This document shows, in pieces, positions 1 to 10,941 of a stretch of DNA of 64,000 bases. The stretch comes from Philodulcilactobacillus myokonensis (GTDB taxonomy: Bacteria > Bacillota > Bacilli > Lactobacillales > Lactobacillaceae): NCBI RefSeq assembly GCF_027923585.1, contig NZ_BRPL01000002.1, positions 1,178,001-1,242,000 on the forward strand, given 5' to 3'. A model generated the notes under the pieces. It searched no databases, had not been told where the DNA came from, and worked only from the letters and a program-made list of their open reading frames with translations. The position numbers and the translations under genes are program-made. Every line of letters begins with the position of its first letter. Positions within the stretch are counted from its first letter, which is position 1.

Positions 1-1203
1 ACCACCATTCTTCAATCGAATTACATCTCCATAATGCCATTTTCGCACTACTAATGGCAAATCTGAAGGTGCTAAGCTAAAAACTTTTTGACGCTTTCCA
101 TGGTACTTTAAGCAATTATGGTTAAAAATACCAAATTTAATATTATTGATCTTAGCTACTTGATTTATTTTTAATTGAAACGGCTTCAATTCAGCATGCT
201 TCTTTGAACGATTCTTTAAAAAAGTATTAACTGACATAATTTGTAAAACTTGATAACTTTTTTTAATTAAAATCTGATTATTTTGAATTGTTGCCTGCGG
301 TTTTCCTTTGTTATTAATAATTTCTAATAACTCTGAAAAAATATGTGAAGAAATTACAATCCCACTGAAATAATGATGAAAAATTAGTTTAATCAATTCC
401 AACTGCAGATCAAATGGTTCTTGGCAAATTAAATTCAGATTCCATTTACCCAGGTGGCCATCCCAAAATAAAAGGATTTGATCTAATTGATGATTCATTA
501 AAACGGTATTAGCATTAATTAAATCATTTAGTTGTTCAGCATATTCACTAATGTGATCCAAAACAGCAGGATTTTCTTTCATCATTCGCGGTAATAAAAT
601 GTGACGCATTCGGTTACGCATCATTTTTAATGAGTGGTTGGTTACATCTTCATACCATTTAATATGATGCTTTTTAGCAAATTGCTTTAAAAGCGACTTA
701 GGATACCCAAGCAATGGTCGCACTAAAATTCCTTGATAAAATTTTCTTTTAGATCGAATCCCAATTAACTGGGAAATATCGCCACCACGAATTAATTTCA
801 TCATAAATGTTTCAGCCTGATCATTTTGATGGTGAGCAGTTATAATTACTCTTGAATGGTGCTTATCCATCACAGTTTTAAAAAAATGATAACGAAAATT
901 CCTCGCAGCATTTTCAACCCCTGAAGCTGGATGATATTTTTTAGGCCATCTAGCAACTTCTAGATTTAAATGATGTTGATTACAATATTTTTTTAAATAA
1001 CGTTCTTCTAATTCGCTTGCAGACCTTAACTCGTGGTTAACGTGAGCAACGATAATTTGTGGTTTCCTTATTGATAGATGTTCAATCATATAAAGTAGTG
1101 TCATTGAATCAACACCGCTTGATACCGCAATTACCACTGGTTCATTAGCTTGCCACCATTTTTTTCGGTTAACATTGCTAGCAAATGATTTAAGTAAATT
1201 CAA
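1..1203 (-). CDS. tilS: tRNA(Ile)-lysidine synthase, C-terminus cut by window edge
   Basis: Cytosolic enzyme that uses ATP to attach lysine to C34 of the AUA-reading tRNA-Ile, an essential decoding modification. 401 codons are visible and the frame is still open at base 1, so only a few tens of C-terminal residues are missing. The start is a TTG at 1203 with an AAGGGG ribosome binding site ten bases upstream; no ATG fits. The PP-loop ATP motif lies at residues 28-33 and reads SSGVDS, where the family norm is SGGxDS. The last visible residues (Y-G-D-x-I-R-L) match the conserved C-terminal domain. It is the last gene of the minus-strand run and lies behind a terminator that ends the S1-protein gene. 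Family call is secure. Confidence 0.93.
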   Translation of the reverse strand, partial: MNLLKSFASNVNRKKWWQANEPVVIAVSSGVDSMTLLYMIEHLSIRKPQIIVAHVNHELRSASELEERYLKKYCNQHHLNLEVARWPKKYHPASGVENAARNFRYHFFKTVMDKHHSRVIITAHHQNDQAETFMMKLIRGGDISQLIGIRSKRKFYQGILVRPLLGYPKSLLKQFAKKHHIKWYEDVTNHSLKMMRNRMRHILLPRMMKENPAVLDHISEYAEQLNDLINANTVLMNHQLDQILLFWDGHLGKWNLNLICQEPFDLQLELIKLIFHHYFSGIVISSHIFSELLEIINNKGKPQATIQNNQILIKKSYQVLQIMSVNTFLKNRSKKHAELKPFQLKINQVAKINNIKFGIFNHNCLKYHGKRQKVFSLAPSDLPLVVRKWHYGDVIRLKNGG

Positions 1204-1225
1204 AGTACCGAATCCCCTTAAAAAT

Positions 1226-1265
1226 AAAATGATTAAGGCCCATTAAGACCCTAATCATTTTTTAT
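1226..1265 (-). terminator. Rho-independent terminator after the S1-domain gene
   Basis: Inverted repeat with about 12 paired bases (AAAATGATTA-GG arm) followed on the minus strand by a T-rich tract. It lies between the stop of the S1-domain gene and the tilS ribosome binding site. Confidence 0.7.
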
Positions 1266-1266
1266 T

Positions 1267-1737
1267 TTAACTACGTCGGCCACCACGACCGCCACGTTTT
1301 CCTTCAGTATTCTTTTTAATAACTGCTAAACGATTTTCACTTTGTTTTAAGAAATTGGACATCATATCATCAAAACCAGGTTTTTTATTTTTATGGTTAT
1401 GAGAATGTTTATTCCAATTCCCGTTCCCATGAAAGTTATTATTATGATTATGGAATTTATCACCACTATGATGATGGTCATTATGATGATATTCCTTATG
1501 ATGTTCTTTAGCTTTTCTGATTGAAAGGCCAATTTTACCATCATCACCAATACTAATCACTTTAACAGTAACTTCATCACCAACTTTAAGCACATCATGA
1601 ATATCTTTAATAAACTTATCTGAAATCTCACTGATATGAACTAATCCAGTTTTATGATCACCTAAATCCACAAATGCTCCAAAATTAGTAATACCTGTTA
1701 CTTTGCCGGAAACCTTTGCTCCAACTTTAATTGCCAT
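1267..1737 (-). CDS. S1-domain RNA-binding protein (YabR type) with a histidine-rich tail
   Basis: General stress/RNA-binding protein of the YabR family. Residues 1-75 form one S1 (OB-fold) domain, with the typical G-x-V-x-x-I-x-x-F-G-A-F-V and G-L-V-H-I-S-E motifs. Residues of about 78-125 are low complexity and very rich in His and Asn (13 His by eye), followed by a short Gly/Arg end. A T-run separates it from an AGGAGG ribosome binding site 12 bases upstream of the ATG. It sits in the usual tilS-yabR-divIC order of Lactobacillales. The precise role of YabR is not established; binding of structured RNA is expected from the fold. The His-rich tail is unusual compared with the Lys/Arg-rich tails I know in relatives. 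Confidence 0.88.
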   Translation of the reverse strand: MAIKVGAKVSGKVTGITNFGAFVDLGDHKTGLVHISEISDKFIKDIHDVLKVGDEVTVKVISIGDDGKIGLSIRKAKEHHKEYHHNDHHHSGDKFHNHNNNFHGNGNWNKHSHNHKNKKPGFDDMMSNFLKQSENRLAVIKKNTEGKRGGRGGRRS

Positions 1738-1813
1738 AAAAATAAATTTCCTCCTAAAAATTAAATATATATTAGTATAGCACCAAATGAGTATAATTTA
1801 TATCAATTTTTAA

Positions 1814-2215
1814 TTAATTTTGAGTAACATCCTTAGAAATATCACCTGGCAAACTATAAATTGTTTCATTTGGCTTGCTATAATAATATTTTTCTCTAAT
1901 AACCTGTTCAACATAATTAGTATTTTTTAATTGTTTGACACTTGTCTTGAATGTTTCATTTTGCTTCTGTTGATTAGCAAGCTTTACTTTCGTTGTTTTA
2001 ATTTGTTCGCTAGAATGATTAAATTCGTGTTTAGCTTGAAATAATCCAGTACAAGCAATCAAAATTGCTAAAAGTGACACAGAGACGATAATTAAAGAAT
2101 GCTTCATTCGAGCACTAACAAAACTAAACCTGACTTCCTTTTTCTTAATTAAATGTCGCTTTCTCTTTAAGTATGGATTGTTAAGCTGTTTAATTTTATT
2201 AGCCGAACTAGTCAT
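1814..2215 (-). CDS. divIC: Cell division protein DivIC (FtsB-like)
   Basis: Bitopic membrane protein of the divisome that pairs with FtsL and DivIB to control septal peptidoglycan synthesis. Residues 1-37 are cytoplasmic and strongly basic, residues of about 38-58 are one hydrophobic membrane segment, residues 60-105 are a predicted extracellular coiled coil, and the conserved R-E-K-Y-Y-Y-S-K-P-x-E patch follows near 107-117. Length (133 aa) fits the family. The ATG has an AGGAGG site ten bases upstream. It lies between the S1-domain gene and rqcP, the standard context of divIC in Firmicutes. Confidence 0.9.
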   Translation of the reverse strand: MTSSANKIKQLNNPYLKRKRHLIKKKEVRFSFVSARMKHSLIIVSVSLLAILIACTGLFQAKHEFNHSSEQIKTTKVKLANQQKQNETFKTSVKQLKNTNYVEQVIREKYYYSKPNETIYSLPGDISKDVTQN

Positions 2216-2323
2216 CCTTTTTAACCCTCCTAAATTAAAATATTATTATGTTAAACAAAACTATATGCTTTTATAATAACATGTTAAGCCCAAGATACGA
2301 GCGTTATTTCAAAATTATTTTAA

Positions 2324-2599
2324 TTATTTTTTCATACGGTAATCATGTTTATAATCTTCGCTTAAAATGGTGTAAGTATTTTCTGCTTCCGCTTTTTTAG
2401 TTGTTTCTAAAATTTGATTAACCCTTACCGTCAATGTTTTATTACCAAATTCAATTGCGATTTGATCGTCAACATTAACATTAGTAGAAGATTTAGCAAC
2501 TTTACCATTAATTTTAATTCGTCCTTGGTTGGCAATATCTTTAGCAACTGGACGTCTCTTAATAATTCTAGAAATTTTTAAAAATTTATCTAATCTCAC
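2324..2599 (-). CDS. rqcP: S4-domain ribosome quality-control factor RqcP (YabO)
   Basis: Small S4-domain RNA-binding protein. In Bacillus, RqcP (YabO) works with RqcH on obstructed 50S subunits during C-terminal alanine tailing. The start is a GTG at 2599 with an AGGTG site six bases upstream, giving a protein that begins M-R-L-D-K-F-L-K, as is usual in the family; a longer frame from 2608 would start inside the ribosome binding site. The S4 fold covers nearly the whole 91 residues, with the basic R-x-I-K-R-R helix near residues 12-16 and the G-R-I-x-x-N-G motif near 26-32. It follows the flippase gene by 10 bases. Confidence 0.9.
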   Translation of the reverse strand: MRLDKFLKISRIIKRRPVAKDIANQGRIKINGKVAKSSTNVNVDDQIAIEFGNKTLTVRVNQILETTKKAEAENTYTILSEDYKHDYRMKK

Positions 2600-2609
2600 T
2601 TCAAACACC

Positions 2610-4193
2610 TCACTTTGTTATTTTAGATCGAAACATTTTTAACATTTGTTTTAATTGATCTTGAGCTTTAAAAATTTTAAAAATAAAACATAATCCAATA
2701 AAAATTATTATTCCGATTGGAACCATCATTAGCATTAAAATTAAGCTTCCAAAACGGGATGGCATTAAAAATAGCTTGCTAATTTCACGCTGAAGAAGAA
2801 ACAATCCAATTCCTTCCCCAATTGAAATCAAAATGATTTTAAGAAAAAAAAGCTTTGGATACAAACTTTGTTTAATAAAATCAGAAGCACAAAGATAGTT
2901 AATGACCCAGATTGTAAATAAAGCAATGACGGTAGATAAACTACCGCCCATAATTCCAACTCTTCTAACAAACCAGCTAACCAGAATGATTTTGACAATC
3001 ATCCCGATTGTAATTGAAATCCAGGTATTTGCGGATCGATTCAAACTTTGTAAAACACTATTATGAATGACAATCATCGTTGCAAAGACGATGCTCAAAC
3101 AATAGACCCCAATTGAATCATCATCGGCAGCATTTTTAAATAGTAAAATATTAATGGGATGAATTAAGCTAATAATTCCCATTGCAATTGCAAAGGTTAA
3201 CGTCATACTAACTTGAACCATCATTCTCGCATTATTTTTGAATGTATCAAAAAATTTTTTTCGATAATTTTTAACAAGTGATGGGATAAAACCAGTTGCA
3301 AAACCAGTCCCAATTACCAATCCTAATTGAACAAGCGGTTGGGCACGATCATAAATTCCCTTTGCATTTTGGGCATCAAAATTAGTCATCCCGTAGATCA
3401 ACAAATTTTTCTTAATTGTAAACGAATCAACTAGTTGCATTAAAACAACTAATGAAGCGAGAACACATAAAATACCACCTTCATTTAATAACCGTTTAAA
3501 AAGGGTTGGATAACTAATTTCAGGATAATACTCAAACGAAAACGATTCGGATTTAAAGTAATAAAGTAAAACGATGGATGCTAAAATGCCAGCAAAAAAT
3601 GCTGCGAGCATTGTATCTTTTCCCATTCGATATAAGTTCCAATGGTGAAAATGGGCAGCCATGGCCACCAAAATAATCATAATCACCCGAAAAATTTGTT
3701 CTAATACTTGTGAAATGGCAGTCGGATGCATTTTAAGCGATCCTTGAAAAAAGCCCCGCGATGTTGATAAAAATGGCATTAAAATTAATAGTAATGAGAC
3801 CGCCCTAATCATCTTCGATAAGTTGGGATCACCCATTTTAAAACTTAGCCATGGCGCTAATAATTGAACGACAATCAAAGCAATTCCAGAAATCAAACTA
3901 AGTAAAATCAATAATTGCCAATATAAGCGCTTACGACTGATTTGATTAGGCTGTTCCGCCATGATTTTAGATATAAAAACTGGTAATCCGGTTAGAGCTA
4001 GCGTCATTAAAATTCCATAAATAGGGTATACCTGTTGATAAATGTAGAATCCAACGTTTCCAACCAAATTCTGAAAAGGAACTCGATAAACCGCACTTAA
4101 AATTTTAGAAATTAATGCTGCACCGGATAAAACCAGTGCTCCATTTAACGCCTGATGGTTTAAAATGGCTTTTTTATGCTCAATCTTACTCAT
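2610..4193 (-). CDS. Polysaccharide/lipid II flippase of the MATE-like SpoVB/MurJ family
   Basis: Integral membrane protein of the MOP exporter superfamily, 527 aa with about 14 predicted membrane segments. Homologues (YabM, SpoVB, MurJ) move undecaprenyl-linked glycans such as lipid II across the membrane; the exact substrate here is inferred only. Typical features are the N-terminal S-x-A-L-I-S-K-I-L-S-A-V-Y-R-V-P-F segment and charged residues within otherwise hydrophobic helices. Its ATG overlaps the mfd stop by four bases (ATGA), so translation is probably coupled to mfd. The mfd-flippase-rqcP order is conserved in lactobacilli. Confidence 0.85.
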   Translation of the reverse strand: MSKIEHKKAILNHQALNGALVLSGAALISKILSAVYRVPFQNLVGNVGFYIYQQVYPIYGILMTLALTGLPVFISKIMAEQPNQISRKRLYWQLLILLSLISGIALIVVQLLAPWLSFKMGDPNLSKMIRAVSLLLILMPFLSTSRGFFQGSLKMHPTAISQVLEQIFRVIMIILVAMAAHFHHWNLYRMGKDTMLAAFFAGILASIVLLYYFKSESFSFEYYPEISYPTLFKRLLNEGGILCVLASLVVLMQLVDSFTIKKNLLIYGMTNFDAQNAKGIYDRAQPLVQLGLVIGTGFATGFIPSLVKNYRKKFFDTFKNNARMMVQVSMTLTFAIAMGIISLIHPINILLFKNAADDDSIGVYCLSIVFATMIVIHNSVLQSLNRSANTWISITIGMIVKIILVSWFVRRVGIMGGSLSTVIALFTIWVINYLCASDFIKQSLYPKLFFLKIILISIGEGIGLFLLQREISKLFLMPSRFGSLILMLMMVPIGIIIFIGLCFIFKIFKAQDQLKQMLKMFRSKITK

Positions 4194-7100
4194 TGATTCA
4201 TTTTTTCCAATCGTAAGTCATTCAATTCAAGCACAAATTTCAATAAATTATCTAAACAATCCACTTCACTCATATCAGGTTGAACCACTAGTTGAATAAT
4301 GAATTGGTCATTCTTTTCATCAATTGTACTTTTGAATTTAGTTTGAGCAAGCGCCTTCATTAAGCCCCTTGCACCATAAAATTCTTTTCCAGTCTTGGAT
4401 AGGATAATCTTAAATTGGCCGTTCAAATCTTGAATGGATTCTAAGTAAGTTTCATCAGCCATGGTCTTTAATAGCCCCACCTTTAATAAGTTGGCTGCTG
4501 GCATTGGATATTTACCAAATCGATCAATTAAATCATTTTTAATTTGATGATAGTCATCTAAATTATGCATTTGCTTAATTCGCTTATAAATCTCAATTTT
4601 CTGGTTGGGATCACTAATGTAATCATTTGGCAAATAACTTTCAACTCTGCTGAATTTAACCTTAGCATTTGTTTCTTTCGGTCCCTTATCTCCATTACCG
4701 CGCTTTTTAGCAACGGCATCAGATAACATCTGCGTATATAGATCATATCCAACGGAATTAATAAATCCGTGCTGCTGTTTACCAAGCAAATTACCTGCTC
4801 CACGAATGGACAAATCACGCATGGCAATTCTAAAGCCTGATCCTAACTCGGTAAAATCACGAATGGCCTCTAAGCGGTTCTCACTCACTTCAGTTAAAAC
4901 TTTATTCGGTTGATACATGAAGTAAGCGTAAGCAACCCGGCTACTGCGACCAATTCGTCCTCTAATCTGGTAAAGTTGCGATAATCCCATATGATCAGCG
5001 TTTTCAACGAATAACGTATTGGTATTTGGAATATCAACACCACTTTCAATGATGGTCGTTGTCACTAAAACATCATATTCATCGTGAATGAAATCATAAA
5101 GGGTATCTTCCATCTGTCTTTCATTCATTTGACCATCAATATAGGTGATTTTGGCATCAGGTACTAACCGTTGAATTTTTTGGACGGTTTCTTGAATATC
5201 GTTAACACGATTATGAAGATAAAAGACTTGTCCACCACGTTGCATTTCGCGGCGAATACCTTCACGGATGGCTCCAGCATTTTCTTCCATGACATAGGTC
5301 TGAATTGGGAAACGATTAGTGGGTGGCGTTTCGATAACTGATAGATCACGAACCCCCATCATCGACATGTTCAAAGTTCTTGGAATTGGTGTTGCTGTTA
5401 GGGTTAAAACGTCAACATTTGATTGTAATTTTTTGATTTTTTCCTTATGTTTAACGCCAAACCGTTGTTCTTCATCAACAATCAATAATCCTAACTTCTT
5501 AAATTTTACATCTTTAGAAAGTAAGCGGTGGGTTCCAACAACGATATCAATATCGCCATCTTTTAATCCCTTGATTGTAGCTTTAATTTGTTTGGGAGTT
5601 CTAAAACGTGAGAGAACCCCCACTTTAATTGGCCAACCATGGAAGCGATTCAACATGGTTTCGTAATGTTGGTGGGCTAAAACGGTCGTTGGAACTAAGA
5701 AAGCAACCTGGTGATGGCCGTCAATGGCCTTAAATGCAGCTCTTAATGCCACTTCCGTTTTACCATAACCAACGTCCCCGACTAATAGACGGTCCATTGG
5801 ATGTGGTTTTTCCATGTCCTGTTTAATTTCCTTTACACTTCTTAATTGATCAGGAGTTTCAGTATATGGAAAATCATCTTCAAATTTGCTTTGTTCATCG
5901 TCATCAGGTGGAAAAGCAATTCCCTTTTCAGATGAACGTTTGGCATATAAATCAATCAAACTATCGGCAATATCTTCAATTTTATTGGCAACCCGACGCT
6001 TAGTCCGCTGCCATTCAGTTCCACCCAGTTTATTCATTCTCGGGTGACCATCAGAAGATGAAACGTACTTTTGAATTAAATTCAATTGGTTAACCGGGAT
6101 GAATAATTTAGCATTATCACGGTATTGAATTGATAGGTAATCCTTATGCTTCCCATCAATCTCCATTGTCTTCATGCCTTCATATTTACCAATTCCATGG
6201 TTAACATGGACAACGTAATCACCAGGCTTTAAGTCAGTATAGCTTTTAATCCTCTGTGCATTTGAAAAATTTGGCTGGCTTCTGCGATGGTGTTTATGAA
6301 CCTTAGCAAACATCTCAGATTCAGTGATGACAACTAAATTAACAAGTGGAATCTCAAATCCCTCGTTCAACCGTTCCGGAATCAATTGAATTTTGTTTTC
6401 AATAATGTGATCTTCATCAGAATTAACAACCGGAATTTTGAAATCATTCATAGCTTGGTTCATTTTCTTAAATTGAGAACGATCACTAATCATAACAATG
6501 ACCGTTGAATTATTTTTTTGCCAACGATCCGTTTCAGTTTTAAGTAATGGCAATTGCCCATAGAATTTCTGCATTGGGTGGGTTCTAATATCATTAACTT
6601 GATCTAATTTAAGCTGCCCCAATCCCTTTTGAAACTGTGAAAATAAAATTTCAGCTTGAGGAATGCGCTTGAATTCGTTTTTAAAATCATGACCAAAAGT
6701 CTGTTTTGAAAAAATTTCAGCATGCTCTAATTTAGTTTCTGCCCAGTTATTTTCATCACTAACTAACTGTTTGTTAGAATCCATCAAACGATTATAATCA
6801 TCAAATGCTACAATCCCATCTTTTGGGAGATAATCAAAAATTGAGTTTGGTTGTTCAAATAAGAAATGCGAAAACAATAACCATTTCGAATCTGACAACC
6901 CCTGATTCAATTGATCAATAATCGGTTGAATATGGTCAGACATCGTTTTAGATAATTTTTTATCATCAATATCTGATAAACTATCATTTAACTGGGAAGC
7001 AATTTTTTTAGCACCCTGTTTTCGTTCATCTTCCGATACAACAAAATCAGTTGCGGGCAAGATTTCAAATTGCTTAATCTTTTTAATACTACTTTGTTTG

Positions 7101-7723
7101 GCAGCATCAAAATATCTTAGTGAATCCAATTCAGTATCAAAGAAGTCTAACCGGACTGGATATTCAGCATTTAGTGGATAAACATCCAGAATGGATCCAC
7201 GAATTGCAAATTCACCGGGAGAAGCAACTAAGCTCTTCTTAACATATCCCATCTGATGTAATTTTAAATTTAAATCACGTAATTTATAGTTACTGCCAAC
7301 TTTAATGTTAATTTTAGCATTTTTAAATTCATCCTTAGACGGCAAAAAACGACGGGCACCAGAAACAGAGGTGATAACCACTACTGGTTTGTCTGATAGT
7401 AAAGCAGATAGTGATTTGACCCGTTGCGATTTAAATTGAGGTGAGCTTGTTGCTGCTTCAGCAGCGATCAATTCTTCAGCCGGAAACTCAAATACCCGTT
7501 TGCTCGGTAAGATACTTTCAAAATCATTTGCAATCTGATCAGCATGGTATAAGGTATCTGTGACTAATAACAAGGGTTTCTTAAGTTGATTATGAATCGT
7601 TTTAAGCAATAATGCCCTCGACGAATCAGCCATCCCGGTTACTAATTGCCTTGTTTTTGGCTGGATATTTTTAATAATTGAATTATATTGTGGTAATTTT
7701 GTTAAAAATTGAGTTAATTTCAA
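4190..7723 (-). CDS. mfd: Transcription-repair coupling factor Mfd
   Basis: ATP-driven DNA translocase that pushes stalled RNA polymerase off DNA and recruits UvrA to lesions. Order of domains: UvrB-homology region (residues of about 20-350), RNA-polymerase-interaction domain (about 490-570), SF2 motor with Walker A G-D-V-G-Y-G-K-T near 645-655 and D-E-E-Q box near 755, then helicase domain 2 and the C-terminal TRCF domain. The start chosen is a TTG at 7723, six bases after AAAGGAAG; the frame can be extended to another TTG at 7747 but that lacks a ribosome binding site. About 1177 aa, normal length. It follows pth closely. Confidence 0.96.
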   Translation of the reverse strand: MKLTQFLTKLPQYNSIIKNIQPKTRQLVTGMADSSRALLLKTIHNQLKKPLLLVTDTLYHADQIANDFESILPSKRVFEFPAEELIAAEAATSSPQFKSQRVKSLSALLSDKPVVVITSVSGARRFLPSKDEFKNAKINIKVGSNYKLRDLNLKLHQMGYVKKSLVASPGEFAIRGSILDVYPLNAEYPVRLDFFDTELDSLRYFDAAKQSSIKKIKQFEILPATDFVVSEDERKQGAKKIASQLNDSLSDIDDKKLSKTMSDHIQPIIDQLNQGLSDSKWLLFSHFLFEQPNSIFDYLPKDGIVAFDDYNRLMDSNKQLVSDENNWAETKLEHAEIFSKQTFGHDFKNEFKRIPQAEILFSQFQKGLGQLKLDQVNDIRTHPMQKFYGQLPLLKTETDRWQKNNSTVIVMISDRSQFKKMNQAMNDFKIPVVNSDEDHIIENKIQLIPERLNEGFEIPLVNLVVITESEMFAKVHKHHRRSQPNFSNAQRIKSYTDLKPGDYVVHVNHGIGKYEGMKTMEIDGKHKDYLSIQYRDNAKLFIPVNQLNLIQKYVSSSDGHPRMNKLGGTEWQRTKRRVANKIEDIADSLIDLYAKRSSEKGIAFPPDDDEQSKFEDDFPYTETPDQLRSVKEIKQDMEKPHPMDRLLVGDVGYGKTEVALRAAFKAIDGHHQVAFLVPTTVLAHQHYETMLNRFHGWPIKVGVLSRFRTPKQIKATIKGLKDGDIDIVVGTHRLLSKDVKFKKLGLLIVDEEQRFGVKHKEKIKKLQSNVDVLTLTATPIPRTLNMSMMGVRDLSVIETPPTNRFPIQTYVMEENAGAIREGIRREMQRGGQVFYLHNRVNDIQETVQKIQRLVPDAKITYIDGQMNERQMEDTLYDFIHDEYDVLVTTTIIESGVDIPNTNTLFVENADHMGLSQLYQIRGRIGRSSRVAYAYFMYQPNKVLTEVSENRLEAIRDFTELGSGFRIAMRDLSIRGAGNLLGKQQHGFINSVGYDLYTQMLSDAVAKKRGNGDKGPKETNAKVKFSRVESYLPNDYISDPNQKIEIYKRIKQMHNLDDYHQIKNDLIDRFGKYPMPAANLLKVGLLKTMADETYLESIQDLNGQFKIILSKTGKEFYGARGLMKALAQTKFKSTIDEKNDQFIIQLVVQPDMSEVDCLDNLLKFVLELNDLRLEKMNQ

Positions 7724-7757
7724 TTTATTCTTCCTTTCACCACTCAAAAATGATTAA

Positions 7758-9416
<1,659 letters not shown>

Positions 9417-9447
9417 ATTAATTTTCACACTTTTAATCCAAATTAAA

Positions 9448-9485
9448 AATCCGGGATGGTTGATTAATCATTCCGGATTTTTATT
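9448..9485 (+). terminator. Rho-independent terminator of ldh
   Basis: A GC-rich hairpin with arms AAATCCGGGATG and CATTCCGGATTT, a ten-base loop, then a T tract. It directly follows the ldh stop. Confidence 0.9.
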
Positions 9486-9550
9486 ATGTCCTTATCATTA
9501 AAATGTGATATGATTATCATTAGAGTTTTTTAATGAAGGAGTCATCACAG

Positions 9551-10192
9551 ATGTTATTAAAAACACTGATTAAACCGAAAACTTTTTTGACCACCGTAAC
9601 TGAAAACACCACTTTGCAAGCTGCTTTAAAGATTTTAGAAGAAAAAGATTATCGTTGTATCCCCATCTTGGATAAAACTGGGCATATTTTCAGGGGTAAT
9701 ATTTATAAAATGCACATTTACCGTCATAAATCACGTGGTGGCGACATGAATCTTCCAGTGACGACATTAATTAAAAATTCAACTAAATTTGTTAATATTA
9801 ATTCTGCTTTCTTCCATGTTTTTTTCACAATTAAAGATTTACCTTACATCGCCGTTTTGGATGATAATAATTATTTTTATGGAATTTTAACCCATACTAG
9901 ATTAATGGGGATGCTATCACAATCATGGAATGTTAATTTAGGTGGCTTTGTCATCACCGTAGCATCCCGTGGCGAACGTGGTGATTTAGCTAAAATGGCT
10001 AAAATCATTGCTAAATATACATCCATTCAAAGTTTTATCAGTTTAGATTCACAAGATTCTGAAATGGTTCAACGATCGCTTTTCACCCTTCCAAAATCAG
10101 TCAACGAAGATTTACTTAAAAGAATTATTGCTGCTTTAAAACGAAAAGGATTTAAAGTTCCCGAAGTGGAAGATTTAACTAAAGAAAATTAA
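9551..10192 (+). CDS. Tandem CBS-domain protein with ACT-like C-terminus (CbpA/CbpB type)
   Basis: Cytosolic regulatory protein of 213 aa. Two CBS modules occupy residues of about 10-65 and 70-130; the remaining 80 residues, starting G-G-F-V-I-T-V-A-S, resemble a small ACT-like beta-alpha sensory domain. Related Firmicutes proteins (CbpA, CbpB/DarB) bind cyclic di-AMP or adenine nucleotides; ligand binding here is inferred. The start used is the ATG at 9551, nine bases after AAGGAG; an upstream ATG at 9533 contains that site and is rejected. It sits alone between two terminators, downstream of ldh. Confidence 0.75.
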   Translation: MLLKTLIKPKTFLTTVTENTTLQAALKILEEKDYRCIPILDKTGHIFRGNIYKMHIYRHKSRGGDMNLPVTTLIKNSTKFVNINSAFFHVFFTIKDLPYIAVLDDNNYFYGILTHTRLMGMLSQSWNVNLGGFVITVASRGERGDLAKMAKIIAKYTSIQSFISLDSQDSEMVQRSLFTLPKSVNEDLLKRIIAALKRKGFKVPEVEDLTKEN

Positions 10193-10202
10193 TTAACATA
10201 TT

Positions 10203-10242
10203 AAAAGAGTATTAATCACTCTAATGATTAATACTCTTTTTT
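10203..10242. terminator. Bidirectional terminator between the CBS gene and mazF
   Basis: Near-perfect inverted repeat (AAAAGAGTATTAATCA arm, six-base loop) with A- and T-runs on both flanks, placed between two convergent genes. Confidence 0.88.
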
Positions 10243-10270
10243 CGATTTATGTATCCCACTATCTTTTATG

Positions 10271-10630
10271 TTATAGATGCTTTAATCCAACGCTCATTGT
10301 TAAAGCCGCATCTACTTTTTCCATTAATAATTGATTTAAATGGGTAATTTTTTCTTTTAAACGTTGTTTATCGATCGTTCTGATCTGTTCCAATAAAATA
10401 ACCGAATCACGCTCAATATCTGATTCATCAGCCTTAATTCCAACATGAGTCGGCATTTTAGGTTTAGTAATTCGAGCCGTAATGGCAGCAACAATGACGG
10501 TTGGGCTATAATGATTTCCAATATCATTTTGAATAATTAATACTGGACGCATCCCGCCTTGCTCTGACCCAATTACGGGAGATAGATCAGCATAAAAAAC
10601 GTCCCCTCGTTTAATTTGTACGCCAGACAT
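10271..10630 (-). CDS. mazF: MazF/NdoA-family mRNA interferase toxin
   Basis: Sequence-specific endoribonuclease of the PemK/MazF family, 119 aa. Family marks are the N-terminal [12 protein letters not shown], the G-S-E-Q-G-G[10 protein letters not shown] core near residues 21-36, and the T-H-V-G and [13 protein letters not shown] motifs. Start ATG with AAGGAG seven bases upstream. It is the last gene after alr and a 90-aa gene in the expected antitoxin position, the same arrangement as alr-ndoAI-ndoA in Bacillus. Cleavage specificity cannot be read from sequence. Confidence 0.92.
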   Translation of the reverse strand: MSGVQIKRGDVFYADLSPVIGSEQGGMRPVLIIQNDIGNHYSPTVIVAAITARITKPKMPTHVGIKADESDIERDSVILLEQIRTIDKQRLKEKITHLNQLLMEKVDAALTMSVGLKHL

Positions 10631-10647
10631 TTTAAGGCTCCTTTGAT

Positions 10648-10920
10648 TTAATTGTTATGATTTAAAAACTGTTTCAATTTCTGATCAGCATCTTCTTCAC
10701 ACGGTATAAATTCATTAGAAATTTGTTGATTCAAATTTCCCATTTGAATGTAACCATGAATAAGATCATGAATAACAGCATCATTTGCGAATGAATCTTG
10801 AATTCTTATACTATTCATATTAACAGAATTTGATGCAAAGGAAGCATTAAAATGCTTCAATTGCTTTGCCATTTTTGGATTAAAGATAATTTTAAAAGGG
10901 TAATCATGATAATTATCCAT
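10648..10920 (-). CDS. Small protein in the MazE antitoxin position
   Basis: 90-aa protein between alr and mazF, 17 bases upstream of mazF, with an AAGGAG site seven bases before its ATG. I recognise no AbrB or ribbon-helix-helix signature. The N-terminal half (residues 1-45) is mixed basic and polar; the C-terminal half contains an acidic stretch near residues 73-80 (P-C-E-E-D-A-D), as expected of a toxin-neutralising tail. Its position suggests that it is the MazF antitoxin, but this rests on context, not on homology. Confidence 0.6.
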   Translation of the reverse strand: MDNYHDYPFKIIFNPKMAKQLKHFNASFASNSVNMNSIRIQDSFANDAVIHDLIHGYIQMGNLNQQISNEFIPCEEDADQKLKQFLNHNN

Positions 10921-10941
10921 AAAGATACTCCTTCGTAGTCG

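Noticed and set aside
5319-5666. 115-aa frame antisense to mfd
   Set aside because: It is a shadow of a conserved helicase region with no start signals.
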